Source of the DNA: GWF2-38-69 sp965228125
Lineage (GTDB): Bacteria > Verrucomicrobiota > Lentisphaeria > Victivallales > GWF2-38-69
Direction of reading: 5' to 3'
Length of the DNA: 64,000 nt
Assembly: GCA_965228125.1 (NCBI GenBank)
Contig: OZ245791.1
Coordinates: 744,001 to 808,000 of the forward strand
Under the pieces are notes generated by a model, which was not told where the DNA came from, searched no databases, and worked only from the letters and a program-made list of their open reading frames with translations. Made by a program: the position numbers and the translations under genes. Positions 44,849 to 54,198 of the stretch are shown piece after piece. Every line of letters starts with the position of its first letter. The first letter of the stretch is position 1.

Positions 44849-45481
44849 CTAAGAAATCAAAACGAGACTTCTGGTTTTACAGCGGATTGAAGCGATAATT
44901 GACTTGAATTGAGCTATAGCATATGAGACATCATAATTGACTATACAATACTCATAATCCACAAAATGTTTTATTTCTTCTTTGGCGTTAAGAAGCCTCT
45001 TGGCTAGAGAATCTTCCGACTCTGTGGCTCTGCCTCTAAGCCTCTTCTCCAGATCTTCAAAAGTCGGTGGAAGGATAAATACAAATTCGGCAGATTTCCC
45101 TATTAAAGTGTCTCTGCCAAAATTTTTCTTTATTTTCATAGCACCTTGAATATCTATGTCCAAGAGAACATCTTTACCTTCTAGGAGAGAACCTTCTACT
45201 TCAGATTTTAAGGTACCATAGTAATTGCCGTGCACATTCGCATACTCAATAAAAGCGCCTTCCTCTATTAAAGAGGTAAACTTCTCAGTGTCCACAAAAA
45301 AATAGTCAACACCTTCAGCTTCCCCCACACGAGGCTTTCTGGTTGTACATGAAACAGAAAAATCAATATCAGCATCTTCAGCTATTACAGGCTTGCAGAT
45401 AGTGGATTTACCAGTTCCGCTAGCTCCTGAAACGATGATAAGGCTCCCTAACCTCCTGTAATCTAAAAAATTAAAAGACAT
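44849..45481 (-). CDS. gmk: Guanylate kinase
   Basis: Phosphorylates GMP to GDP. The P-loop GASGTGKST (residues 19-27), SCTTRKPRVGEAEGVDYFFV and the lid segment RLRGRATESEDSLAKRL are characteristic. 210 residues. AGGAG is placed at the very end of the preceding lipoprotein gene, whose stop lies 2 bases before this ATG, so the two are co-translated. Confidence 0.97.
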   Translation of the reverse strand: MSFNFLDYRRLGSLIIVSGASGTGKSTICKPVIAEDADIDFSVSCTTRKPRVGEAEGVDYFFVDTEKFTSLIEEGAFIEYANVHGNYYGTLKSEVEGSLLEGKDVLLDIDIQGAMKIKKNFGRDTLIGKSAEFVFILPPTFEDLEKRLRGRATESEDSLAKRLLNAKEEIKHFVDYEYCIVNYDVSYAIAQFKSIIASIRCKTRSLVLIS

Positions 45482-45483
45482 AA

Positions 45484-45885
45484 CTACTCCTGTCCGTTCA
45501 CGTCGTAATTTATGGCAGCCTTATCGTTAAACTGCCATGTACTATGAATATAATTTCTGTAATATGCTCTGCCCCATCCTATCAAAACACCGTTCTCAAA
45601 TACTAAAGGTGTACATTCTTCTTCAGTTCTGGCACAGTCAGCCCAATCCCAATCAGTGTAATAGAACCAAATATTCGGCTTGTTGTATTTCTCATCTATA
45701 AGCGGTTCCCCCATAATAGCTAATACTTGCTTTTTTGTCATCCCGAGTTTCAGTTTCTTAACATTTTGAGTATTCTGCTGCCTTTCTACAAAACCCGAAT
45801 CGTACCTGTCCAAAAATGAGCACGAATTCATGACAAAACAAAACGACAACAAAACCAGAATCAACGGAATATTATATTTACCCAT
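45484..45885 (-). CDS. SmpA/BamE-like lipoprotein
   Basis: 133-residue lipoprotein with lipobox VMNSC (Cys22). The segment VKKLKLGMTKKQVLAIMGEP is the hallmark of the SmpA/OmlA fold, found in BamE of the outer-membrane assembly complex and in related small lipoproteins. The later sequence (WFYYTDWDWADCARTEEEC) differs from classic BamE, so I do not assign that name. Between a phosphoesterase gene (17 bases) and gmk (2 bases), one operon. Confidence 0.75.
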   Translation of the reverse strand: MGKYNIPLILVLLSFCFVMNSCSFLDRYDSGFVERQQNTQNVKKLKLGMTKKQVLAIMGEPLIDEKYNKPNIWFYYTDWDWADCARTEEECTPLVFENGVLIGWGRAYYRNYIHSTWQFNDKAAINYDVNGQE

Positions 45886-45902
45886 CAGTTTACCTTTTAG
45901 AA

Positions 45903-46712
45903 TTATTCAACGCTAAGCTTATTATATTTGAAAAGGTCTTGTTTTTCATCATATTCTATCAAAGCAAAGCATTTATTTGCAGTTGCTGAACCTATTATAA
46001 TTTCTCCCCTGCCCCGCTCATCAACCCGCGCAGTAGGCCAATGCACATGCCCGCACAACGAAAGGTCTATGTCTTTATTTATCAATGCATTAAGCACCTT
46101 TTTTTCATTCCAGAGTTTATGTCTGCATCTCAAAAAAGGGTGTTCTTCGATAAGCGGATAGTGCTCTACCAGAATTTTTGGTTTGCCTTTCTTTTCTTTA
46201 GCCCAGTTCAATATAAAAGACTGGTTCTTTTTGCTCATTATCGCAGTGGAAACAAAAAGGTTTGTAGGTTTGCAGACATTCACAAGGCAAAAATCAATGC
46301 CTTTTAACTCAAACGACACAGGGAGATCTTCTAAAGAGAAACGCCCTCTGTTAATATTGAAAAAAGCTCTTTTAAGCGACTCGTAGCATATATTATCATT
46401 TACATAATAATCGTGATTCCCAGGAACATACAATAAGTCAAAATCCCTGTTCTCAATCAATGGATCAAGTATTTTCAAAGCTGTCTCGAACTCTGCTTTA
46501 TCGCCGCTTGTCGTTAAATCCCCTGTACAAATAACCACATCAGGAGACAATCCTATGATTTTCTCGACTATCTTCTCCAGATACTCTTTTTTGTGTTTAT
46601 GTTTCCTAATATAGAAGTAATTAACCAGGCCTATGGCTCTTTTGTCAAATAAAGCATTCCAACTTGACGGATGCTCAAATGAATGCGAATCAGAAAAGAC
46701 AGCTATTTTCAT
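45903..46712 (-). CDS. Calcineurin-like metallophosphoesterase
   Basis: Five metal motifs in order: FSDSH (7-10), ICTGDLTTSGD, VPGNHDYYV, VEHYP and LCGHVHWPTA. 269 residues, no signal peptide, so cytoplasmic. Substrate unknown: the superfamily includes cyclic nucleotide, nucleotide and protein phosphatases. First gene of the three-gene unit ending in gmk. Confidence 0.88.
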   Translation of the reverse strand: MKIAVFSDSHSFEHPSSWNALFDKRAIGLVNYFYIRKHKHKKEYLEKIVEKIIGLSPDVVICTGDLTTSGDKAEFETALKILDPLIENRDFDLLYVPGNHDYYVNDNICYESLKRAFFNINRGRFSLEDLPVSFELKGIDFCLVNVCKPTNLFVSTAIMSKKNQSFILNWAKEKKGKPKILVEHYPLIEEHPFLRCRHKLWNEKKVLNALINKDIDLSLCGHVHWPTARVDERGRGEIIIGSATANKCFALIEYDEKQDLFKYNKLSVE

Positions 46713-46735
46713 TTCTGTACCAAAATTTCTTTAAT

Positions 46736-46760
46736 AAAAAAGGCACCCTGCGGGATGCCT
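46736..46760 (-). terminator. Terminator of the STAS gene
   Basis: On the minus strand AGGCATCCCG pairs imperfectly with the CAGGGTGCCT arm (46760-46741), followed by five T residues. Confidence 0.75.
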
Positions 46761-46785
46761 TTCTATTCCTAATAATAACCAACTG

Positions 46786-47118
46786 TCAAAACCTCTTAAC
46801 GGCTTCATCCAGCGATTCCTGAAGGTCAAAAATAGAAGAGAAACCACTGATATCGAAAACTTTCTTTACACTTTCATTAGGTGAAGCAAGAACCATCTTA
46901 CCACCCTTGGCTTTTATTTCTTTTGCGCCAACAAGCAAAACTCTGAGTCCTGCACTGCTTATATACGCAAGTTCCGCAAGATTCACAATTAGTCTGGAAC
47001 TATCTTCTTTAATCGCTGAAATAATGGCCTTTTCAAATATAGGAGCGGCGCCTGCATCAAGCCTACCTTCTACTTTCAGACAGGTAATACCATCTTTTTT
47101 TTCATTAAAAACTTCCAT
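46786..47118 (-). CDS. STAS-domain anti-sigma factor antagonist-like protein
   Basis: 110 residues forming one STAS domain like SpoIIAA/RsbV: KVEGRLDAGAAPIFEKAI, LIVNLAELAYISSAGLRVLLVGAKEI. The Ser pair in YISSAGLR is at the usual phosphorylation site (about residue 55). Such proteins respond to a serine kinase that frees a sigma factor or other target; no kinase gene is adjacent. CTTGGAG lies before the ATG. It has its own terminator. Confidence 0.88.
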   Translation of the reverse strand: MEVFNEKKDGITCLKVEGRLDAGAAPIFEKAIISAIKEDSSRLIVNLAELAYISSAGLRVLLVGAKEIKAKGGKMVLASPNESVKKVFDISGFSSIFDLQESLDEAVKRF

Positions 47119-47295
47119 TCTCTGTTCTCCTTGGAATTAGGATTATGAAGTAATCGCATTGTAGTAAGTCTAGTTGCCTTTTCAGAATTAATCCAAATTT
47201 TATGACTAAAAATTACAAAAAAAATTTTTTTGTTTATTTAATACGTTATTTTAAGATTTTTGATAAACAACCAATGCTTCACAAGAGGAAAAAAC

Positions 47296-47748
47296 ATGTC
47301 AGACTTTTCGAAAGTTACCGTAAAATTTAGAATGCTTGAAAATTGTCAGGATCTAATCCCCAAAAAAGCTCATCATGATGATGCTGCCTTTGACCTGATG
47401 TCCAGAGAAGATACTATACTTGAAGTAGGAAAATCCAAGCTTGTCCCCACTGGACTTTTCATAGAACTGCCGATTCATTACGAAGCCCAGGTCAGACCCA
47501 GAAGCGGTCTAGCCTTAAAACACACTTTGACTGTAACAAACAGCCCTGGAACCATTGATGCAGGATATAGGGGCGAAGTTTGCGTAATTATGCTCAACGC
47601 TGGCAAAGAAGATTACACCATAAAAAGGGGTGACAGGATAGCCCAAATGGTCATAGCCAAACTTCCGGAAGTAGAGATGGTTCAGGTAAATGAACTCTCA
47701 GATTCAAAACGTGGCGCCGGCGGTTTCGGAAGTACTGGCAAAGCGTAG
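47296..47748 (+). CDS. dut: dUTP diphosphatase
   Basis: Hydrolyses dUTP to dUMP, keeping uracil out of DNA. All five trimeric dUTPase motifs are seen: DDAAFDLMS, PRSGLALKH, NSPGTIDAGYRGEV, GDRIAQMVIAK and RGAGGFGSTG. The ATG at 47296 follows AGAGGAAA; the frame extends to a TTG at 47260 with no signal. 150 residues. It ends two bases before the convergent fumC stop. Confidence 0.96.
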   Translation: MSDFSKVTVKFRMLENCQDLIPKKAHHDDAAFDLMSREDTILEVGKSKLVPTGLFIELPIHYEAQVRPRSGLALKHTLTVTNSPGTIDAGYRGEVCVIMLNAGKEDYTIKRGDRIAQMVIAKLPEVEMVQVNELSDSKRGAGGFGSTGKA

Positions 47749-47750
47749 CG

Positions 47751-49139
47751 CTACACCATTTTGGATACGTCTACAGCTCTGTCGAACTCTCTCTCTGAGA
47801 TTAGCTTCAACTCCATGGCTGCCTCTTTGAGCGAAATATCATTATCGTAGGCGTATTTTGCTATTCTAGCAGCATTGTCGTACCCAATGATTTCATTCAG
47901 GGCAGTAGCTAGCATATAAGATTTGCCTATAAAGTACCTGACTTTTTTTTCATTAACTTTTATCCCTTCTACCAGGAATTTAGAGAAGGATTCGCTGGCA
48001 TCCGATAAAAGCCTTATCGACTCAAGAATGTCGTAAATTATTAAAGGTTTATATACATTTAGTTCAAAATTGCCTTGGGAACAGGCAAATGAAATAGCTG
48101 TATCATAGCCTATAACCTGAGCGCAAACCATTGTCATAGCTTCGCACTGGGTCGGGTTTACTTTTCCAGGCATAATGGACGAACCAGGTTCATTTGAAGG
48201 AATAGTAATCTCTCCAATCCCACATGAAGGGCCGGAAGCAAGCCACCTGATATCATTTGCTATCTTAATCAATGCACAGGCCAGAGTCTTTAAGGATCCG
48301 CTAACCATAGCAAAATCGTCATGTGCTGCCATATAACAAAACTTATTATCGGCAGGAATAAAGCTATAAGAGGTCAAATTATTTATATACTTAACTACAG
48401 TCCCGGCAAATTCCTTATGAGTATTCAAACCCGTTCCTACGGCACTCCCTCCGATTGGAAGAGGAAGAAGTTTTACAGATGTTTCCTTTACGTTCTCTAT
48501 GCAGTTGCAAATTTGCTTAACATACCCGGAAAACTCCTGACCGAGGGTAATAGGTACAGCATCTTGCAAATGAGTCCTTCCAATTTTAATAATGTTTGCA
48601 AACTCTTTTTGCTTTGCCTCAAAGCCACTCAACAGTTCACTCAAGACAGGAATAAGCCTTTTCTGTACAGCCGTATAAGCAGCAATATGCATAGCTGTCG
48701 GAAAAGTGTCATTTGAGGATTGGGACATATTTACATCATTATTTGGATGAATAGGGGTTTTGCTCCCCAGTTTATTGCCTGCCATCTCGTTAGCCCTATT
48801 GGAAATGACCTCGTTCAAATTCATGTTTGTCTGTGTGCCGCTTCCCGTCTGCCAAATATGCAAAGGAAAATGCGAATTGAATTTGCCGTCAAGAATTTCC
48901 AAAGATGCCTTTTCTATAAAAGAAAGTTTCTCCATTCCTAACTTGCCAAGTTCATTATTAGCCCGTGCAGAGGCAAGTTTGATTAAGGTGTAGGCAGAAA
49001 TAACTTCCCATGGCATTATGTCTTTTCCAATCGAGAAATGTTCAAGAGATCTTTGTGTTTGAGCGCCCCAATACTTGGAAGAATCAACTTTAACTTCGCC
49101 CATGGAGTCCGTCTCAGTTCTATATAAAACGTCATTCAT
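47751..49139 (-). CDS. fumC: Fumarate hydratase class II
   Basis: Converts fumarate to malate in the TCA cycle, oxygen-stable tetrameric type. Signature GSSIMPGKVNPTQCEA, with SSNDTFPTAMHIAAY and GRTHLQDAVPITLGQEFSGY. 462 residues, family length. No other TCA gene is nearby. The 199-base gap to glnA (49140-49338) holds no gene I can support; a 21-codon frame on the minus strand is noted as rejected. Confidence 0.95.
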   Translation of the reverse strand: MNDVLYRTETDSMGEVKVDSSKYWGAQTQRSLEHFSIGKDIMPWEVISAYTLIKLASARANNELGKLGMEKLSFIEKASLEILDGKFNSHFPLHIWQTGSGTQTNMNLNEVISNRANEMAGNKLGSKTPIHPNNDVNMSQSSNDTFPTAMHIAAYTAVQKRLIPVLSELLSGFEAKQKEFANIIKIGRTHLQDAVPITLGQEFSGYVKQICNCIENVKETSVKLLPLPIGGSAVGTGLNTHKEFAGTVVKYINNLTSYSFIPADNKFCYMAAHDDFAMVSGSLKTLACALIKIANDIRWLASGPSCGIGEITIPSNEPGSSIMPGKVNPTQCEAMTMVCAQVIGYDTAISFACSQGNFELNVYKPLIIYDILESIRLLSDASESFSKFLVEGIKVNEKKVRYFIGKSYMLATALNEIIGYDNAARIAKYAYDNDISLKEAAMELKLISEREFDRAVDVSKMV

Positions 49140-49338
49140 TTCAAATACTCATATTTCTTATTTTTCTATATGACAGGTACTTTGAGTCCATAGTCTTTTT
49201 CCTGTCTCTGCTTCTATATCTGAATCAGAACTAAGTCCTGTTACAGTGTCCGCTATTACCGTTTATCTCTGGAACTTCTTTCCAGTTCTCAATCATGAAT
49301 ACACCTTAGTTAAATCGTCTCAGACACAATAAACCTTC

Positions 49339-50835
49339 TTAACCGCAATGGAAGTAACGCTGAACCAATTCCTTGAGTGCGTTGCCGTTTCCAAACAAAG
49401 ACTCGCTTAGATTCTCATCTTGGTATTTCTTCAGCGTATTGCATACGCCGTCTATCATTTCGGGAGAGAAAACCCCGTCTTTTTCATAGATTGCTCTATC
49501 TTCCAATAGTCTCTCTGCCGCCTCAAAACAAGAAGCAGGAAGCTGAGGAAGATTAAGATCTTTCTGATTCTTTCCCACATCTCCGCTAACATAGAGTTTT
49601 TTGGCTACTTCAAGTGAATCTGAACTCTCCAGTCCTTGTCTGGCAGCCACAGCAAGTCCGGCTATAAGCTGGTGAAGGTTAGCGGAACCATCGGGGCTTC
49701 TTATTTCTATTGTCTGGTTATTAATGTAATCTGGAATCGGATCCTTTTCTTTTGGATTGGCGTCATAGATCATATTGCCGACACCTTGCCAACCTAACGG
49801 AACCCTGACAAGTACAGACCTGTTGCTATCTCCCCAGCAAATATTAGTCGGAGCTTCCTGATGAGGTACAAGCCTTAAAAATGAAGTAGGAACAGTGTTG
49901 CCAAAAGCAGTTAGGGAAGGCGCCATTTTAAGATACCCTGCTATCATTTTTCTTGCTGTATCATTCAGAGAACCAGTTTCATCGACTATCATGTTTTTAC
50001 CGTCTTTGACAAGTCTGGAGTGAATATGCAGTCCGCTGCCGGCATGGCCTACTATGATTTTTGGGGCAAAACTTATCTCAAGATTGTATTTGTACGCAAC
50101 TTCCCTGATAGCCCATTTAGCTAAAACAAGCTGGTCTGCTGCATCCTCAATCTTAACGGGAAGAAATTCGATTTCATGCTGCACATATTCCCTGTCTCCA
50201 GTAACTATATTTCCCACTTCTGAGTGTCCGTATTTTATTCTTCCTCCCATCTCACTTATAGCTTTCATTGCTTCCATCCTTACAACCTGCCATTTTGCAA
50301 AAGGATGTGATTCCTGATAGCCTTTCTGAGGTATAATGCCGTAAATATTATCTAGCTCAGAAGAAATATAGAATTCCAGTTCTCCCAACGCTTCAAGTTC
50401 AAAACCTGTAGCTCTTTTGAGTGAATCATGGGCCTTTTTGATAATATTCTCAGGAGCAATATCAAGCGGCTCGCCTTTCTTGTTGTAATACGAGCACATC
50501 ACATCAACCGAAGGAATTTCAGAAAATGGATTAACAAAGGCTGTTTTATACCGTGGCACAATATAAAGGTCACTAGAAGCAGGATCTATATATGAAAACA
50601 AACTCGAACCATCGACCCTCTCGCCCACAGACAATATCTTATCTATATATTTCTTGTCATTGATAATAAAATTCAGGAGCTTGAGCTTACCTTCGCCTCC
50701 CACATAACGAAAGTTAAGCATCTTTATTCCGTTCTTTTCGATATAGTCCAAAATATCTTTCTTAGTAAAGTCCACGGCGGGTTTGTTCAAAAAACTTACG
50801 ATTTTGTTCGGATTTAAAGCTATTTCCTGATTCAT
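49339..50835 (-). CDS. glnA: Glutamine synthetase
   Basis: Fixes ammonia onto glutamate. DGSSLFSYIDPASSDLY at about residue 74, the metal-site stretch ELEFYISS, HAGSGLHIHS and NRSVLVRVPLGW identify the family. 498 residues. I cannot see the Tyr adenylylation loop of enterobacterial GlnA clearly. A run of G residues (GGGGGG) lies about 8 bases before the ATG. Monocistronic as far as visible; 190 bases of A/T-rich spacer separate it from the divergent pyrophosphatase gene. Confidence 0.9.
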   Translation of the reverse strand: MNQEIALNPNKIVSFLNKPAVDFTKKDILDYIEKNGIKMLNFRYVGGEGKLKLLNFIINDKKYIDKILSVGERVDGSSLFSYIDPASSDLYIVPRYKTAFVNPFSEIPSVDVMCSYYNKKGEPLDIAPENIIKKAHDSLKRATGFELEALGELEFYISSELDNIYGIIPQKGYQESHPFAKWQVVRMEAMKAISEMGGRIKYGHSEVGNIVTGDREYVQHEIEFLPVKIEDAADQLVLAKWAIREVAYKYNLEISFAPKIIVGHAGSGLHIHSRLVKDGKNMIVDETGSLNDTARKMIAGYLKMAPSLTAFGNTVPTSFLRLVPHQEAPTNICWGDSNRSVLVRVPLGWQGVGNMIYDANPKEKDPIPDYINNQTIEIRSPDGSANLHQLIAGLAVAARQGLESSDSLEVAKKLYVSGDVGKNQKDLNLPQLPASCFEAAERLLEDRAIYEKDGVFSPEMIDGVCNTLKKYQDENLSESLFGNGNALKELVQRYFHCG

Positions 50836-51025
50836 TAACTCATCCCCCCCTTTTTTTTCGTAGCAGATTTACATAGGCATTGATAATTAAAAAAGCAAAA
50901 AGAAGCTATGAGTTGATTTTAATGGATTGACTCTTTTATTGCAAATAGCTAATCTTTAGTTAAAGATACTAACTAAGTTTTACCTGCTTGAATTTATAAA
51001 ACATCAAAGCATTGAAGGTATTTAA

Positions 51026-52720
51026 ATGAGCGCTTCAAAGTCCACAGTCCCAAAAACTATTGTCATAGGACACAAGAACCCTGACACAGACAGCATGGTA
51101 TCCGCTGTAGCCTACACCGAATTCAAAAAAAAGTGCGGAGTGGAAAACATTATTGCGGGAAGAACCGGTTTTCCTAACGCAAGAACAGAGTTCCTATTTA
51201 ATAAGTTCAGAGTTGAACTCCCCACCCTTTTTCAGGATATAATTCCTAGTGTGGAAGATATTATGAATGCGAAGAAGACATGCCTTAAAAAAGGCGGTGT
51301 TCTCTTAGAAGCTGTGGAACTCTTCCAAAAAGAGCATGAATCAAGGCTACCTCTTGTAGACGAAAACAATGCCTACATAGGTATGGTAAGTTTATTTGAC
51401 ATTACAAACAGGCTCTTTAGCGTACGGGACGATTCTTTAGGCAGGCCTATCGTAGGGGTGCTGGACAGAAAAGTTACCACCAGCATAACTCTTGCGGCAA
51501 AAACTCTTAATGCCGAAATACTAAACCTGCATGAAGAAAAAGATTTGGAAGACCTCTATGTATATGTAGCGGCTCAAGGGTTGTACAGTTTTAGGCAGCA
51601 TATCATGGCCCGTTCCCCAAACCATCTGGCTGTGGTCGTAGGAGACAGGGATGACATTCAGTTTATGTCCGTGATGGAACTTGGGGTAAGGCTTCTTATT
51701 ATTACGGGTGATGCCCATGTTAATGAAACCATTATCGCAGCTGCCAAAGAAAAAAAGACTTCAATACTCAGAACCCCATTCGACTCTGCCACAACTGTCA
51801 GAAGGCTGAAATTCAGCATGCCGGTAGAATTTATGACGCAGAAGAATGCAATTACATTCAAAAACAATGACAAAGTGACAGAAGTAAGACATAAAGTCCT
51901 CTCATCCCAGGAAGACCTTTTCCCTGTCATGAACAACAAAGGAATCCTTATAGGCACTATCTCAAAAAATGACATGGGCAGCTCAAAGAAAGTTCGCTTA
52001 ATTATGGTTGACCACAACAATCTTAAACAGGCCGTGGAAGGAGCTTCCGAAGCTCTTATAGTCGAAATACTTGACCATCACCATCTTGATTATCCGACTA
52101 CTTCCTATCCCATCACAGTAATGAATGATGTCGTAGGAAGCACATGTACTCTGGTTGCGGAAAAATACAAATACATGGGAATCGTACCTGATACCGCTAT
52201 AGCAGGAATACTTATGGGAGCTGTTATAGATGATACGCTATTCTTAAAGTCCCCTACTTCCACTAAACGCGACAGCGATGCTATTGAGTGGCTACAGGGG
52301 CTTTGTAAAGTCTCACCTGAAGAACTAGCCAAAGAAATGTTTAGTGTGGGCTCTGTAATAGCCGCAAACCCACCTGAAAAAGTCCTATGCGGAGATAAGA
52401 AAAACTATAACATCGGAAAGCATGTCTATTCAGTTGCACAGGTTGAGGAAGCCAACTTCAATAATTTCGAACTCAAATTTGATGAACTTGTGGCTGCCGC
52501 AAAAACTTTAGTAAAGCAAGACGGACTTTCGTTTTACTGTATGATTGTTACTAATCTTCCGAAAGAGACATCTCATATGTTGGCAGTTGGAGAACCTGAT
52601 TTTATGGATTTGCTTCCATATAACAAAATCAAGGAAAATCTTTATGACCTGCCAGGAATCATGAGCAGAAAAAAACAACTTATCCCTCAGCTTATCAAAG
52701 TCTTTCAGCCTTTGGAATAA
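51026..52720 (+). CDS. ppaC: Manganese-dependent inorganic pyrophosphatase with CBS/DRTGG regulatory insert
   Basis: Family II (DHH) pyrophosphatase. The catalytic start has HKNPDTDS (H16, D20, D22). A regulatory insert follows: a CBS domain at about 65-135, a DRTGG-like domain at about 140-245, and a second CBS at about 250-310. The DHH part resumes with LDHHHLDYPTTSYP (near 352) and the DHHA2 domain ends the protein. 564 residues. Characterised CBS-PPases are inhibited by AMP or ADP and activated by diadenosine polyphosphates, so energy-state control is expected here. Confidence 0.94.
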   Translation: MSASKSTVPKTIVIGHKNPDTDSMVSAVAYTEFKKKCGVENIIAGRTGFPNARTEFLFNKFRVELPTLFQDIIPSVEDIMNAKKTCLKKGGVLLEAVELFQKEHESRLPLVDENNAYIGMVSLFDITNRLFSVRDDSLGRPIVGVLDRKVTTSITLAAKTLNAEILNLHEEKDLEDLYVYVAAQGLYSFRQHIMARSPNHLAVVVGDRDDIQFMSVMELGVRLLIITGDAHVNETIIAAAKEKKTSILRTPFDSATTVRRLKFSMPVEFMTQKNAITFKNNDKVTEVRHKVLSSQEDLFPVMNNKGILIGTISKNDMGSSKKVRLIMVDHNNLKQAVEGASEALIVEILDHHHLDYPTTSYPITVMNDVVGSTCTLVAEKYKYMGIVPDTAIAGILMGAVIDDTLFLKSPTSTKRDSDAIEWLQGLCKVSPEELAKEMFSVGSVIAANPPEKVLCGDKKNYNIGKHVYSVAQVEEANFNNFELKFDELVAAAKTLVKQDGLSFYCMIVTNLPKETSHMLAVGEPDFMDLLPYNKIKENLYDLPGIMSRKKQLIPQLIKVFQPLE

Positions 52721-52724
52721 AGAA

Positions 52725-53294
52725 ATGACAGCGTACGAGGTCGGAAATACACTTTTTAATGATTTCCCTTTATTAAATACGGACAGGCTAACTCTTAGAA
52801 ACTTTCATTCTGACGACACTCCCTTTCTATATAAAATCAGATCAGACGAAAAAATAGCCGAAAGCGCGGGCATAAGAAGGCATTGCGACTTATCGGAAAC
52901 AAAAAAGCTGATGGCTGACATAGAAAAAGCGCTTAATGATGGAACAGGGATAGAATGGGTTCTCTGCCTAAAAGAAGACAATACGCCAGTAGGATATGCC
53001 GGAATCTGGAAAATCACCAAAGAGCATAACAAAGGAGAATTAGGATATGCCCTTAGACAGGGCTATACAGGTAAAGGCTATATGGCTGAGGCTCTCAAGA
53101 AAATACTAAATTTCGGTTTTAACAAACTTAAACTTCATAGACTGGAAGCTAATACCGATTCAAAAAATACCAACTCAATAAAACTCTTAAAAAAGCTTGG
53201 TTTTAAGCAGGAAGCTTTTTTGAGAGACGATTATTTTTTAAATGGTAAATACAGTAGCAGCGTTATTTTCTCAAAGCTTGAAAATGAGAGCTAA
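52725..53294 (+). CDS. GNAT-family N-acetyltransferase (RimJ/RimL type)
   Basis: 189 residues. TDRLTLRNFHSDD at the start, GELGYALRQGYTGKGYMAEAL (acetyl-CoA loop), and the LHRLEANTDSKNTNSIKLLKKLGF tail are typical of ribosomal-protein-acetylating and related GNATs. Starts 4 bases after the pyrophosphatase gene, so co-transcribed; its stop is three bases from the convergent lipoprotein gene. Substrate unknown. Confidence 0.9.
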   Translation: MTAYEVGNTLFNDFPLLNTDRLTLRNFHSDDTPFLYKIRSDEKIAESAGIRRHCDLSETKKLMADIEKALNDGTGIEWVLCLKEDNTPVGYAGIWKITKEHNKGELGYALRQGYTGKGYMAEALKKILNFGFNKLKLHRLEANTDSKNTNSIKLLKKLGFKQEAFLRDDYFLNGKYSSSVIFSKLENES

Positions 53295-53297
53295 ACT

Positions 53298-53696
53298 CTA
53301 TTTCAGAACCTTAACTGCATCCCCTGATGCCTGAGTGGTTTTCCTATAAAGTATCCAGAAGAAAGCCGCGCCTGTGGAATCTGTCTCAGTACTCATATTA
53401 GTAATACCATCAGCACCCATGCTTTTTGATTCCTTTATAAGCATTTCTGAAACATCGCTGACTTTTGCATCATCAGAGAAAAAAACAACTGATCCTACAT
53501 TCTTAGAACTGCCTGATGCCATAGGAAGGAAACCCAGAAAATAATAGCTGGTATTAACTGCATTGATATGAGCTATGGCTTTATAGTTACTATTCAGCTC
53601 TGTCTGTGTATGATTAAAATTTTTCGCCACATCGACACTAGAACAACTCGTTGCTATAATGGCAACTAACAAAATCAAAAATAAATTTTTATACAT
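53298..53696 (-). CDS. Small lipoprotein, paralogue of the next gene
   Basis: 132 residues from the ATG at 53696 (AGAGG upstream); lipobox IATSC. It shares with the gene at 53713 the order: V-x-x-x-F near the mature start, ALA/VANI-type strand, YYFLGFLP / YYLFNVFP, a GS-rich loop, an amphipathic helix with KSMGADGITN / SGLGATKVTN, a W-containing strand and a final SGDAVK / SGNAIK. Probably sequential duplicates. Function unknown. Confidence 0.7.
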   Translation of the reverse strand: MYKNLFLILLVAIIATSCSSVDVAKNFNHTQTELNSNYKAIAHINAVNTSYYFLGFLPMASGSSKNVGSVVFFSDDAKVSDVSEMLIKESKSMGADGITNMSTETDSTGAAFFWILYRKTTQASGDAVKVLK

Positions 53697-53712
53697 AATC
53701 AAATCCTCTTAT

Positions 53713-54105
53713 TTATTTTATTGCATTGCCTGAAACCTGAACATCTTTATACCAAAATATCCATAAGGTATTCAAACCTGAATTTGCAGTCCGAGATGTC
53801 AGATTAGTAACTTTTGTAGCACCCAAACCTGATGCAGTTTTCGTAAGAAGAGCTACAGCATTTTCCACTTTAACTGTATCTTGAAACATATTCATGCCCC
53901 CTTCAGAATTTGCACTGCCGGTAAATACGGGAAAGACATTAAACAAATAGTAGCCGTATATCTCATCATGAATATTAGCTACTGGTTTCTGATTCGCATC
54001 CTCCAACCATAACCCTTTGAAATCTCTGTTAACTTCTACGTTTGTACATGATGCAAGCACTAGTGCCGTTATTGTCATGAGGCAACAAAAAAGGAAATAT
54101 TTCAT
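53713..54105 (-). CDS. Small lipoprotein, paralogue of the previous entry
   Basis: 130 residues, lipobox VLASC (Cys20). See the neighbour for the shared pattern. The GLGATKVTNL helix-strand segment recalls small outer-membrane lipoproteins with a heavy-metal-binding-like fold, but this is not secure. The pair is 16 bases apart in one unit. Confidence 0.7.
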   Translation of the reverse strand: MKYFLFCCLMTITALVLASCTNVEVNRDFKGLWLEDANQKPVANIHDEIYGYYLFNVFPVFTGSANSEGGMNMFQDTVKVENAVALLTKTASGLGATKVTNLTSRTANSGLNTLWIFWYKDVQVSGNAIK

Positions 54106-54198
54106 AAGATACTCCTCCTCCTAAATTAGGTTTGAGACAATTATAGAAATAAGTCAACAAAAAATCAATAGGTCAAAAGCCTAGCTTATTGTTGCAAT

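Noticed and set aside
49140..49338. Short minus-strand frame MIENWKEVPE between glnA and fumC
   Set aside because: Only 21 codons before a stop, although the opening loosely recalls HNH/NUMOD proteins; too little to call even a remnant.
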